Assembly: GCA_045563055.1 (NCBI GenBank)
Contig: JBJKUR010000001.1
Location: 1 to 64,000 of the forward strand
Reading direction: 5' to 3'
DNA: 64,000 bases
From: Methylaequor sp045563055
GTDB lineage: Bacteria > Pseudomonadota > Alphaproteobacteria > Methylaequorales > Methylaequoraceae
Shown piece after piece: positions 25,558-33,472 of the stretch; within the stretch, counting starts at the first letter, position 1, and each line of letters begins with the position of its first letter. The notes under the pieces are model-generated. The model did no database searches. It had not been told where the DNA came from and was given only the letters and a program-made list of their open reading frames with translations. Position numbers and translations under genes: made by a program.

Positions 25558-26877
25558 TTACAACTTTTCCATTTTTTCAAATCCTCTGAAACATTTAAAT
25601 CTAGGGAATCTCAAACTCCAAAAATCTCCATTCTGACTTTTACTAATAGAATCAGCACGAATCTCAATTATTTGACCAATTAGTTGTTTTTTATTTTCCC
25701 AGAATTGTTTTCTTTGTTTGTCGGTGAAACCTGAGCCAATATTTAATCTAAAGAACTTTCCATTATCTTCACCTTCAGCAATCACTGCACCTAACTTTCC
25801 TATATTTTTACCAGATCCTTCTTCAACTTCTTTTACTTCTAACGAAATTTCGATAACTGGTTTTAATTTCAACCACGTTGTTGATCTTTTACATTCATAA
25901 AATGAATCAGGGTCTTTTATCATAATCCCTTCGTATCCATGTAAAATTGCCTTTTTATTAAATTCTTTGTATGAACTTTTCCCCTCATTTGTGTCCAAGT
26001 TGACTAGAGTTTTATCAATAAGTTTTATTTTTTCTTTATTTTGCACATTCTCAGAGTACCATTTATTTAGAAGTTCTGATCTTTTGTTATAAAACTCTTT
26101 TTCAATACCTTCCTTAAAACTTTCAAAAGGAATAATATCAAATAAATATAATGTTGCATCATTATTCTGTATTGAATTTTTTCTATGAATTTGTTTCATA
26201 AGCTCCTGAAAATTTTTACTTACAATCTCACCATCCAAGACAAAAGGTTTTTCAATAGGATTATTTAAAATACAATTAGAAAGTTCTTTTTGAAGATGTT
26301 CGAAATTTAAAAGTTCTTTCCCATTTCTACTGAAAAAATCTACCTTTGCATTTGGGTATAAAATTGAAATTACACGTACGCCATCTAGCTTTACTTCTAA
26401 AATCTTTTCTCCTATTAATTTTTTTTTATGAGAATCCGAATCTTGAGCAAGCTGACATGCAAAAACTGGAATTATGTATTCAAGAAGATTGTTTTTTTTT
26501 GCAACATTATTAATTGTTTTTTCTGAAAGACCACATCTCATGTCTTTTTGTAAGATTCTTTTGTAAAAGTGATTCCATTCATTTTTTTCTGATTTTTCCA
26601 TCAATAATAAAACTTTGTCTCTAGCAGCATGTCCAGTAAGCTTTCTAGATATTAAATCTTTTGCAACTTCCAAAAATTCCTCCCATTGAATTCCACAACC
26701 ATCTGATGATGATATTGGAATTTTTTTTACTCCAAATGTAAGTAATTTGTCATAAGCTAATTTCAATCCATCTAGAAAAATTTTATTTTTATTTTCCATT
26801 TGATTAAGAATTATTTTCTCTTTCTCAATCCTTGAAGTAGTGGACTCTAAATGCAGTATAATTTTATGATTTTGCAT
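25558..26877 (-). CDS. ATP-dependent DNA ligase, phage T4-like type
   Basis: 439 residues. The nucleotidyltransferase core is clear: motif I EVKLDGVR with the AMP-accepting Lys163, motif III FFSRNGKEL, motif IIIa VLDGEIV, motif IV GYEGIMIKD, and motif V TTWLKLKP. The N-terminal domain contains a FYKRILQKDMRCGLSEKTIN stretch typical of T4-like viral ligases. Bacteria normally seal DNA with an NAD-dependent ligase, so this is an accessory repair or virus-derived enzyme. Its start overlaps a Cas4-like nuclease-family gene by 14 bases, suggesting they act together. Confidence 0.9.
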   Translation of the reverse strand: MQNHKIILHLESTTSRIEKEKIILNQMENKNKIFLDGLKLAYDKLLTFGVKKIPISSSDGCGIQWEEFLEVAKDLISRKLTGHAARDKVLLLMEKSEKNEWNHFYKRILQKDMRCGLSEKTINNVAKKNNLLEYIIPVFACQLAQDSDSHKKKLIGEKILEVKLDGVRVISILYPNAKVDFFSRNGKELLNFEHLQKELSNCILNNPIEKPFVLDGEIVSKNFQELMKQIHRKNSIQNNDATLYLFDIIPFESFKEGIEKEFYNKRSELLNKWYSENVQNKEKIKLIDKTLVNLDTNEGKSSYKEFNKKAILHGYEGIMIKDPDSFYECKRSTTWLKLKPVIEISLEVKEVEEGSGKNIGKLGAVIAEGEDNGKFFRLNIGSGFTDKQRKQFWENKKQLIGQIIEIRADSISKSQNGDFWSLRFPRFKCFRGFEKMEKL

Positions 26878-27604
26878 CTAAAATACTTTGAATACTTTTT
26901 TGATATCGACAAAATTTACAAAATGAATTCTCTTCTGGAACATAATCGGAATTTAAAACATTAAATATTTTATCTAGTGAGGGTTCAATCCATGAAAAAT
27001 CAAGCTTCCTTTCGAAAATAAGAATATCAAAATCAATTTCTTTTTGATTATTTTGGATTTTTACTGCTGTATTTAAATAAACTAAAATTCCTTTGTCTCC
27101 GATTTTTAATGAGTTTTTAGAGAGAAGGTAAGCATAAAGTGACAATTGTTTCCAATAACCTGGCCAGATTGACTCAGAACTAATGTCTTTCCTTCTTGAT
27201 GTGCTTTTAATAATTACAGGATAATTATCTCTTAAGTTGCTACATTCCCAAACGTCGTCTAGATTTGCTTTGATTTTGAAATTAGTTTTTTTGTCAACGT
27301 AGTAAATGCCTTTAAATTGATCGTTCCAACTAGGTAATAGGTGATGATTGCTAGGAATTAATTTTTTACCTATCAAGCTTGATTCAGGAAGGATACTTTG
27401 TGACTGTCTGTACTTATTCAGAATAGTTTTAAAATTATTAACTACAAAATTATTAATTACTAATGCTGTTCCATGTGGTCTTTTGATTCCAAATCTCTGG
27501 TCTAAGTAAAAACATCTTTTGCAATCAAAAAATAAATCTATTTTGGATCTACTTATTCCGAAAGGAGATAAATTATTTTTAACGTATAGTTTTTTTTTCC
27601 ACAT
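26864..27604 (-). CDS. Cas4-like PD-(D/E)XK nuclease-family protein with four cysteines
   Basis: 246 residues. The N-terminus GISRSKIDLFFDCKRCFYLDQRFG has CxxC (Cys28, Cys31). A second CxxC (Cys229, Cys232) lies near the C-terminus, which suggests a metal or Fe-S clamp as in Cas4/AddB nucleases. The first catalytic acid is kept in ANLDDVWE. The following D/E-x-K motif reads VIIKSTS: Lys133 is present but position 131 is Ile where relatives I remember carry Asp (VDYKATS). Either the chemistry has shifted or the protein is an inactive DNA-binding member. It is paired with the ATP-dependent ligase. A DNA end-processing role is inferred. Confidence 0.72.
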   Translation of the reverse strand: MWKKKLYVKNNLSPFGISRSKIDLFFDCKRCFYLDQRFGIKRPHGTALVINNFVVNNFKTILNKYRQSQSILPESSLIGKKLIPSNHHLLPSWNDQFKGIYYVDKKTNFKIKANLDDVWECSNLRDNYPVIIKSTSRRKDISSESIWPGYWKQLSLYAYLLSKNSLKIGDKGILVYLNTAVKIQNNQKEIDFDILIFERKLDFSWIEPSLDKIFNVLNSDYVPEENSFCKFCRYQKSIQSILDAKS

Positions 27605-27758
27605 TTTTAGGTTTACAGTTAAATTAATTTAATAACAATATTAGTTTTAAGTAAAATGTGAATTAATATTACTACATAAATCTCGTATTTTAAGTCAAAA
27701 AAATGCTTTGTATAAAAATTAAATTTGACAATTTGATTTTTTTTGAAATTATCGTTCT

Positions 27759-28133
27759 ATGCGGTTATTAATTTTATTACTTATTCCAAATTTTTTATTG
27801 GCACTTGAATTAAACCTCCTCTGTACGAATAGTTATCCAAGAACAAAAGATTTAGATGTAAAAGATATGTTCTTGTTGCTTGATTCTGATACTAAAAAAA
27901 TTGATTTAGGAGGATTATCTTTTTTCGCAGATGATATTTCCATTACAAAATCAAATATTTCTTGGAAAGCTAGTAATATTAATCTTTTTCCTGAGTCTAA
28001 TGGTGATATTTCTGCTATACTCGGTAGGTATTCAGGTGAATTAATCTTAAATTTTACAAAATATAATGAAGACAAACGTACCTCTTTGGTTTTTAAATGC
28101 AGAAAATTCAAGATTAAAGAGAGAATGTTTTAA
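27759..28133 (+). CDS. small exported protein of unknown function
   Basis: 124 residues with a signal peptide (MRLLILLLIPNFLLALE) and beta-strand-rich mature sequence. There are two cysteines in the mature part, one early (NLLCTNSY) and one late (FKCRKF), that could form a disulfide. No Shine-Dalgarno is seen before ATG 27759. It overlaps the convergent radical SAM gene by 4 bases at its 3' end. The 154-base gap upstream (27605-27758) is AT-rich and shows no clear element. Family not recognised. Confidence 0.6.
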   Translation: MRLLILLLIPNFLLALELNLLCTNSYPRTKDLDVKDMFLLLDSDTKKIDLGGLSFFADDISITKSNISWKASNINLFPESNGDISAILGRYSGELILNFTKYNEDKRTSLVFKCRKFKIKERMF

Positions 28134-29110
28134 TTTAAAAAGACTTTTTCTTCCGGTACATATCTTTTAATTTGATCCAAACAATACTCTCTTCCAAATT
28201 TGTCGGTTATGTCTTGGTCGTTATCAAAAATTTGTCTAATTAGGTTTTTTTGTACTAATTGATTATTAGGACTTATTTTTGCTATTTTTTTCAGAAAGTC
28301 TTTTGGCATTCTAAAGTTTCCTAGGGTAACTGAGTGAATTCTTAAAATATTAATTGAGCTGAAGACTTGATTAAAAAATTGTTGGTAGCGATATTTACTT
28401 TCAAACCAAATAAGTGGATCAAATCTAAGACCAACATTCCATCCGTATTCTTGTAGAACTTTAATAGCATGCAATCTTTTTAAAAGATTGGGTGTTTTGT
28501 CTTCATATGCATCAATTATAAACTGAGGATTAAGACTAAAAGCAGGTATAATGTTTGAAATTGGTTTAATTTTTTTGAAAATATCTATGTTTACGCTTTT
28601 TGATCTAACTTCTAAGAATGCTTTGTTCAGATGCTTGAAGTTATGAATAAAATTTTCTAAAAAATTTGTAACTTTTTCGAGAGCTAAATTATCACTTTCA
28701 TATCCAGAAAAAAAACAAGATACTTTGTTATTGTTTTGAACAATATACTGCATTGCTTTAAAGAAATCTTCATAATTTACAAATATCAAATAGTTTGAAG
28801 AATTTAAACTTCCTTGAAGATAGCAGTATTGACAATCATAAGGGCAGTTAAGCATGTGAGAAAAATAATAATTATTACTGTATCCAATAGTGAACGATTT
28901 TGGTGCTTTATATAAGAAATTATTTTCTTTCTTAGCTAATATTAAGGTTGGAACTTTTTTTTGAATTCTAAAATTTTGATTGTTTGTATTAAAGATTTCT
29001 GAATAGCTATCACAATATATGATCTTCCTTGATTGAACATTTTTTATGATTTTATGAGTGTTTGGATGGTCCCTAACTTTTTTTTCAATATAAATTGTTC
29101 TAACTTTCAT
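28130..29110 (-). CDS. spore photoproduct lyase-like radical SAM protein
   Basis: 326 residues. A radical SAM cluster motif CPYDCQYC (C-x3-C-x2-C) near residue 88 and family blocks SGYESDNLALE, FLEVRSKS, AFSLNPQFI, and VGLRFDPLIW match the SplB/COG1533 group. The founding member repairs the UV spore photoproduct in Bacillus DNA. This organism shows no sign of sporulation, so another reaction, or repair of UV damage, must be considered. The hydrogen-donor Cys of Bacillus SPL does not appear at the equivalent place, judged from memory. It overlaps a nucleosidase-like gene by 4 bases as the last gene of a minus-strand operon. Confidence 0.82.
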   Translation of the reverse strand: MKVRTIYIEKKVRDHPNTHKIIKNVQSRKIIYCDSYSEIFNTNNQNFRIQKKVPTLILAKKENNFLYKAPKSFTIGYSNNYYFSHMLNCPYDCQYCYLQGSLNSSNYLIFVNYEDFFKAMQYIVQNNNKVSCFFSGYESDNLALEKVTNFLENFIHNFKHLNKAFLEVRSKSVNIDIFKKIKPISNIIPAFSLNPQFIIDAYEDKTPNLLKRLHAIKVLQEYGWNVGLRFDPLIWFESKYRYQQFFNQVFSSINILRIHSVTLGNFRMPKDFLKKIAKISPNNQLVQKNLIRQIFDNDQDITDKFGREYCLDQIKRYVPEEKVFLN

Positions 29111-29895
29111 AAGTTAAGAAATTTTTTTATTATTTTAATATTAAAAGAACCATTTTTACTGGGATTGAACATACTTTTATCTAAATTATTAAACTTTGTA
29201 AAATAAAATTTTAATAACAATTTCATTTGTTGAGACTCAGTAAAAGTAAAATTTTTCTCATTAAATACTAAATCAAATTGTTCATTAATATATTGATCGA
29301 GATTTGCTAGACAACTTTGTCTTAACTTTAGGAAATAATTTGAAAAATCTTTTAAAGTTTGACGGTGATAAAAAATTAAATCATAGATCTCTTTTTTATT
29401 TTTAAAGTTTATTGATTTGCTTTGATTATCTGAAACAATCTTGAGACTTTGGATAAGTTCTTTAGTAGAGAATCTTTTAGCCGATTCAAAAAATCCACTA
29501 CACTCCATATCAAATAAATCATTTGAATAATTTTTATTTTCGTTATCGCATGTTAGACATTCAAATGATTGAATATCGAAGTCTCCAACGAATGTAAAGA
29601 AAGATTTTTGAGATGAATTATCTTTTATTTTATGTACTAAACTCATATCTCCAATTTTTAAAAACTTATGACCAGCTAAACCGATGTTAATCCATATATT
29701 ATTGTAATTTTTCTTAAATTCATAAAATGTTTGAGTAACACCTACGGCGGAGTTTATTTTACCTATTCCAGATATGGTTAAGCTTATTTCATTGTTATTA
29801 TAAATATTTGAAGAATCTATTTTTGTTTTGTTTAAATTAAATATGTCAATTATAGGCCTAGCCTCAGAACTCGTAGCAACAATAAAATGAATCAT
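29107..29895 (-). CDS. MTA/SAH nucleosidase-like (nucleoside phosphorylase superfamily) protein
   Basis: 262 residues. Nucleoside phosphorylase fold marks: ATSSEARPIID at the N-terminus, SGIGKINSAVGV near residue 42 (the conserved glycine loop), WINIGLAGH near 70, and FDMECSGFFESA near 128 (the Glu-Met pair that binds ribose in MTAN). A later IVSDN corresponds to the SD catalytic segment. It likely cleaves or phosphorolyses a purine nucleoside such as methylthioadenosine, S-adenosylhomocysteine or 5'-deoxyadenosine. The last is a radical SAM by-product, which would fit the overlapping radical SAM gene. A C-terminal extension of about 80 residues is not part of the usual enzyme. Confidence 0.72.
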   Translation of the reverse strand: MIHFIVATSSEARPIIDIFNLNKTKIDSSNIYNNNEISLTISGIGKINSAVGVTQTFYEFKKNYNNIWINIGLAGHKFLKIGDMSLVHKIKDNSSQKSFFTFVGDFDIQSFECLTCDNENKNYSNDLFDMECSGFFESAKRFSTKELIQSLKIVSDNQSKSINFKNKKEIYDLIFYHRQTLKDFSNYFLKLRQSCLANLDQYINEQFDLVFNEKNFTFTESQQMKLLLKFYFTKFNNLDKSMFNPSKNGSFNIKIIKKFLNL

Positions 29896-30695
29896 TTAAT
29901 TTTTTTAAATTTAAGAGTCATTCTGTCACTTTCTCCTATAGAAAGATAAAAAGCTTTATTTTTTTCTCCCTCAGCAAATCTTGGTGGTAAAGTCCAAACT
30001 CCTTTGTCATAATTTTTTAAATCTCCAGAATTTGCATTAATATTTGATTTTTCAATTAATTTGAAGCCGTGACTTTCAATTTGATGAATAATAAATGACT
30101 CTTTGACGTAACCTTTTTTATATTTTGATTCCAGGTTTTCATCGGCCCTATGTTGAACAACACCAAATATACCTCCTATTTTTAAAGACTTATTTATAGA
30201 TTTAAAAATATTATCCGATTTACCTTGATCTAAAAAATTATGAATATTTCTAAAAGTCATTATTAAATCAAAGTAATTATCATAGTTTTCAAAATTAAAA
30301 TTTGTATCTATATCCACATATTTTATTTTTCCAAATTCATTTTTATTTTTTTCAAAATAATCATGAAATTCCTTTTGTATTTTCTTTATTATTTCTACAG
30401 CAAAGGTAGGTTCCTTATACTTGGCAACATAAAAGTTATCTGAATTCTTCATGTACTTACCAATTATCTTTGTGTACCAGCCTCTTCCAGGAGTTATTTC
30501 TAAAGTTTTGTTTTTTTTATTGATTCCAAAGAAAGTAAGAGTCTCATATGGGTTTCGATATTTATCTCTTTTTTTTTCTTCTTTGGATCTGTAATTATTT
30601 TCTATCGCTTTTTTAAGTTGAATGTCATGATTAGTAATACAGCCAAAGAGTCCTACAAGAAAAATAAGTATCGTAATGTATATAATGGGTTTCAT
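29892..30695 (-). CDS. lipoprotein-type predicted methyltransferase (COG4798-like)
   Basis: 267 residues with a lipoprotein signal peptide (lipobox LFGC, Cys19) followed by a class I methyltransferase-like domain. Visible blocks are RNPYETLTFFGI, TLEITPGRGWYT (motif I) near residue 70, DLIMTFRNIHNFLD near 140, and GGIFGVVQHRA near 172. The pattern matches the exported predicted methyltransferases of COG4798. A SAM-type fold outside the cytoplasm is puzzling, because SAM is not expected there. It overlaps the nucleosidase-like gene by 4 bases. Confidence 0.75.
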   Translation of the reverse strand: MKPIIYITILIFLVGLFGCITNHDIQLKKAIENNYRSKEEKKRDKYRNPYETLTFFGINKKNKTLEITPGRGWYTKIIGKYMKNSDNFYVAKYKEPTFAVEIIKKIQKEFHDYFEKNKNEFGKIKYVDIDTNFNFENYDNYFDLIMTFRNIHNFLDQGKSDNIFKSINKSLKIGGIFGVVQHRADENLESKYKKGYVKESFIIHQIESHGFKLIEKSNINANSGDLKNYDKGVWTLPPRFAEGEKNKAFYLSIGESDRMTLKFKKIK

Positions 30696-30698
30696 AAG

Positions 30699-31202
30699 TT
30701 AAATTACACTATCTATCATATCATCAATAGAAAACTCTTTGTTAAGAGCTTCTGTGATTAAACCTAGATCTTGCTCATTTTTTAAATCCCACCCTAATGG
30801 AGCAGTTTTAGTTAAGCCAGATCTACAGGAGAACGAAAAAATTTTAAAGTCTTTCACAGCAACATGAGGAGAATATTTTTTTTTATTGTCAGCTTGATAA
30901 ACATCTTTTTTGAAAATACCCTTAGCATTTGGATTAACATCTGTAATTATACTATAAATAAAGTGGTTCAATAGTAAAAACGGGTCTTTTGTTTTTACTT
31001 CTCCTAAAAATTGTATAAATGCAACTGCTGCTCCTTCAATTTCATCAACTGTGATCTCGTCATAATATTCTGAAAAAAAACTTATAAATTTTTTGGAGCT
31101 TATAAAAAAAGCAACATCTCGAACTATATAGTCATACACAGTTTGCGAAACAATTATTTTGTATAGCCAATCAGGGCAGAACTTGTCATTACTTTTATTC
31201 AT
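30699..31202 (-). CDS. hypothetical protein in the sulfur/complex I operon
   Basis: 167 residues, no signal peptide or membrane helix, mixed alpha/beta character. Features seen are a helical N-terminal half, an EIEGAAVAFIQFLGE segment, and a C-terminal SCRSGLTKTAPLGWDL stretch. Family not recognised. It overlaps the NDUFS4-like gene by 4 bases and lies 3 bases from the methyltransferase gene, so co-transcription is likely. Confidence 0.5.
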   Translation of the reverse strand: MNKSNDKFCPDWLYKIIVSQTVYDYIVRDVAFFISSKKFISFFSEYYDEITVDEIEGAAVAFIQFLGEVKTKDPFLLLNHFIYSIITDVNPNAKGIFKKDVYQADNKKKYSPHVAVKDFKIFSFSCRSGLTKTAPLGWDLKNEQDLGLITEALNKEFSIDDMIDSVI

Positions 31203-31498
31203 TTTGCTCTTTTAGTAAAATTTTTTGCATATGACTTTTTTATGATATGTCTTTTATTTGTTTTTTGAATTTCATATTCGTATTTATTCTTTTTAGCAAA
31301 TCTTACTGCTGAGTCTAAAGAGTCAAAAAATAACTTAATTTGTTTTTCAGGGTTGGAACTCCCAAACCAACAATATCTGCTATTTATGAAGGACTCATTC
31401 ATTTCACAGTTAGTTAAACACCACTTTCTAGTATTTATAAGTCCAGACTGCATAGCTGACTTTGGTGGTTGAAATATTAAAAATCTATTTTTCTTCAT
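31199..31498 (-). CDS. NDUFS4-like complex I accessory subunit
   Basis: About 99 residues from ATG 31498 (MKKNRFLIFQ); a start at 31519 is possible but deeper inside metC. The blocks FQPPKSAMQSGLINTRKW and YCWFGSSNPEKQIKLFFDS, and the downstream AVRFAKKNKYEYEI, match the ETC complex I subunit conserved region shared by mitochondrial NDUFS4 and alphaproteobacterial homologues. It stabilises the NADH-binding arm of complex I at the membrane. It starts inside the end of metC (14-nt overlap), placing a respiratory subunit in a sulfur amino acid operon. Confidence 0.88.
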   Translation of the reverse strand: MKKNRFLIFQPPKSAMQSGLINTRKWCLTNCEMNESFINSRYCWFGSSNPEKQIKLFFDSLDSAVRFAKKNKYEYEIQKTNKRHIIKKSYAKNFTKRAK

Positions 31499-32657
31499 AG
31501 CTTTTAAATCCATTCTCAAGGTCGTTAATCATATCTAAAGGTGATTCTAAACCAATATGAATTCTAAACCAAAAAAAATGATCATCAAGCTTTTTCGCAG
31601 TTGGTTTGATTTGGTTTATAGGTAAAATCAAGCTTTCAAAACCTCCCCAACTAAATCCAATTTTAAAGAGTTCTAAATTATCAATAAAGAATTCTATTTT
31701 TTTAGTCTTTTTCATGGCAAAGGAAATTAGCCCATTGCTTCTTGTAAAATATTTTTTCCACATTTTATGATTTGGGTTACTTCTATCAGGTAAAAAAAGT
31801 ATTTTATGAACTATCTTTTTTTTTTTAAGATATTTAAATATTTGTTTAGCATTCTCTTCATGTCTGTTGAGTCTTATATCTAATGTTCTTAGGCCTCTCA
31901 GGGCTAATGAGCAGCTTTCTGTTGAGACAAAGTCACCTAACCTTACAGCTGTTTGTTTAATTTTTTTATAGTCAGACCTATCACATGCAATTACACCACA
32001 AAAGTTATCAGAGTGACCTGAAAAATACTTAGTACAAGATTCTATTACTATATCAACTCCCCATTTAAGTGGATTTGACCCTAAGAAAGTCGCCCATGTA
32101 TTATCAATAATTGTTTTGATTTTTTTTTGTTTTGCAATTTTTACTATTTCTTCAATATTCTCAACTTGAAAATTAAGTGAACCAGGTGATTCAAGATAAA
32201 TAATTTTCGTTTTGTTTGAGATTAAATTTTTTAATTTGTGTAAATTATTATTTCTAAAGAAAATGGTTTTTATTCCAAATTTATTTAATTCTTTTTCACA
32301 AAAGTTAAAAACCGGTTCATAGCAATTTTCTGAAACAATTAGTTCATCACCATTTCTAAGAAAAGATAAAAGAGAAATTGTTATTGCTGATAAACCTGAA
32401 CTTGTGGCGATGGACGCTTCACTTTCATATAATTTTGCGACAGTCTCTTCGAATCTTTTTGATGTATAATTTCCGAATCTGCCGTAGTAGGGAAGTTTAA
32501 ATTTATTTTTTTTTGCTCTAATAAAACTTTTATAGTCATTAAAAATAATTGTCGATGTTTTATACACTGGATCGCTAAGTGATCCATGATGTAACTCAGG
32601 GTTGCTCCCTAATTTTATTAATTTTGTTTCTAATTTATTTTTCCCCATTCTGCCCAT
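31485..32657 (-). CDS. metC: cystathionine beta-lyase (trans-sulfuration PLP enzyme)
   Basis: 390 residues of the Cys/Met metabolism PLP family, which cleaves cystathionine to homocysteine. Motifs: VYKTSTIIFNDY near residue 29, YGRFGNYTSKRFEE near 57, SSGLSAITISLL near 81, IIDNTWAT near 180, and the PLP lysine in SCTKYFSGHSDN (Lys210). The alphaproteobacterial MetC type with SGHSD is the best fit, but cystathionine gamma-lyase activity cannot be excluded. It overlaps sseA by 28 bases (or 19 with ATG 32648). Confidence 0.88.
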   Translation of the reverse strand: MGRMGKNKLETKLIKLGSNPELHHGSLSDPVYKTSTIIFNDYKSFIRAKKNKFKLPYYGRFGNYTSKRFEETVAKLYESEASIATSSGLSAITISLLSFLRNGDELIVSENCYEPVFNFCEKELNKFGIKTIFFRNNNLHKLKNLISNKTKIIYLESPGSLNFQVENIEEIVKIAKQKKIKTIIDNTWATFLGSNPLKWGVDIVIESCTKYFSGHSDNFCGVIACDRSDYKKIKQTAVRLGDFVSTESCSLALRGLRTLDIRLNRHEENAKQIFKYLKKKKIVHKILFLPDRSNPNHKMWKKYFTRSNGLISFAMKKTKKIEFFIDNLELFKIGFSWGGFESLILPINQIKPTAKKLDDHFFWFRIHIGLESPLDMINDLENGFKSYEEK

Positions 32658-33472
32658 GATCCGTCATATAGTTTTACTTTGTTAAAACCCATTATTTTTA
32701 AAACGAAAATTATATTGCATGCTGTTACACCAGATCCACAGTAACATATTATTTCTTTTGATTTTGTTATTTTTTTTTTTCTAATCAAATTTTTCAAGTC
32801 GTTAACTTTTAATAAATAGTTATTATTTTTTAGAATACTATCAAAAGGAATGTTAATACTTGATTTAATATTTCCTTTTTTGAGACCTGGTCTGGGTTCT
32901 TTATCAATTCCTAGAAATCTTTTGGAAGGTCTTGCGTCTATAATATGAATATTATCATGAGATTTTTGTATAGCTTCTTTCAGTATTTTTTTTTTAATAA
33001 TCATATTATTCTTCTTTATTAATCTAACTGAAAAACTATTTTTTAGTGAAATAATTTTTTTTGTTACTGGAAATTTCTTCTTCATCCAATCTTTCATTCC
33101 TCCATCTAATATTCTGACTTTATTAAAACCAAATAATATGAACATAAACCAAACTCTCGTTGTTGAAAAATAGCCACATTGATCATAAATAACTATGTTG
33201 TCATTTTGCTTGATGTTAAGTTCATTAATGTAAAATGCAAATTGCTCTTTAGATGGTAGCATATGCGGGAGTTTACTGGTTTTATCAGAAATACGATTTA
33301 TATCAAAAAATGAAGCTCCTTCGATATGAAATTTATAAAACTCATTTACTCCCTTTTTTTTATTTCCTAAATACCATCTACAATCAAGAATTTTAAGATT
33401 TTTTAAATGCTGTTTTCTTCTTAGTTCTAATGATTTAATTATAAATTTATCAAGGGATTTAATCAAAGCCAT
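32630..33472 (-). CDS. sseA: 3-mercaptopyruvate/thiosulfate sulfurtransferase (two rhodanese domains)
   Basis: 280 residues with two rhodanese domains. The N-terminal, non-catalytic one includes LKILDCRWYLG and VIYDQCGYFSTTRVWFM. The C-terminal one includes IHIIDARPSKRFLG and the active loop CGSGVTA with catalytic Cys245. The CG[S/T]GVTA loop is typical of mercaptopyruvate sulfurtransferase. It moves sulfane sulfur from mercaptopyruvate (made from cysteine) to acceptors. Genes for making (cysK) and using (metC) sulfur amino acids lie on each side with overlaps, a coherent sulfur module. Confidence 0.9.
   Translation of the reverse strand: MALIKSLDKFIIKSLELRRKQHLKNLKILDCRWYLGNKKKGVNEFYKFHIEGASFFDINRISDKTSKLPHMLPSKEQFAFYINELNIKQNDNIVIYDQCGYFSTTRVWFMFILFGFNKVRILDGGMKDWMKKKFPVTKKIISLKNSFSVRLIKKNNMIIKKKILKEAIQKSHDNIHIIDARPSKRFLGIDKEPRPGLKKGNIKSSINIPFDSILKNNNYLLKVNDLKNLIRKKKITKSKEIICYCGSGVTACNIIFVLKIMGFNKVKLYDGSWAEWGKIN

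Noticed and set aside
25558..27604. A prophage remnant around the phage-type ligase
   Set aside because: No integrase, structural, or lysis genes, no attachment-like repeats, and base use does not stand out from its neighbours; both genes look intact.
27725..27753. Promoter with a TTGACA -35 box before the small exported protein
   Set aside because: No acceptable -10 at 16-18 bases, and the transcript would start almost at the ATG.
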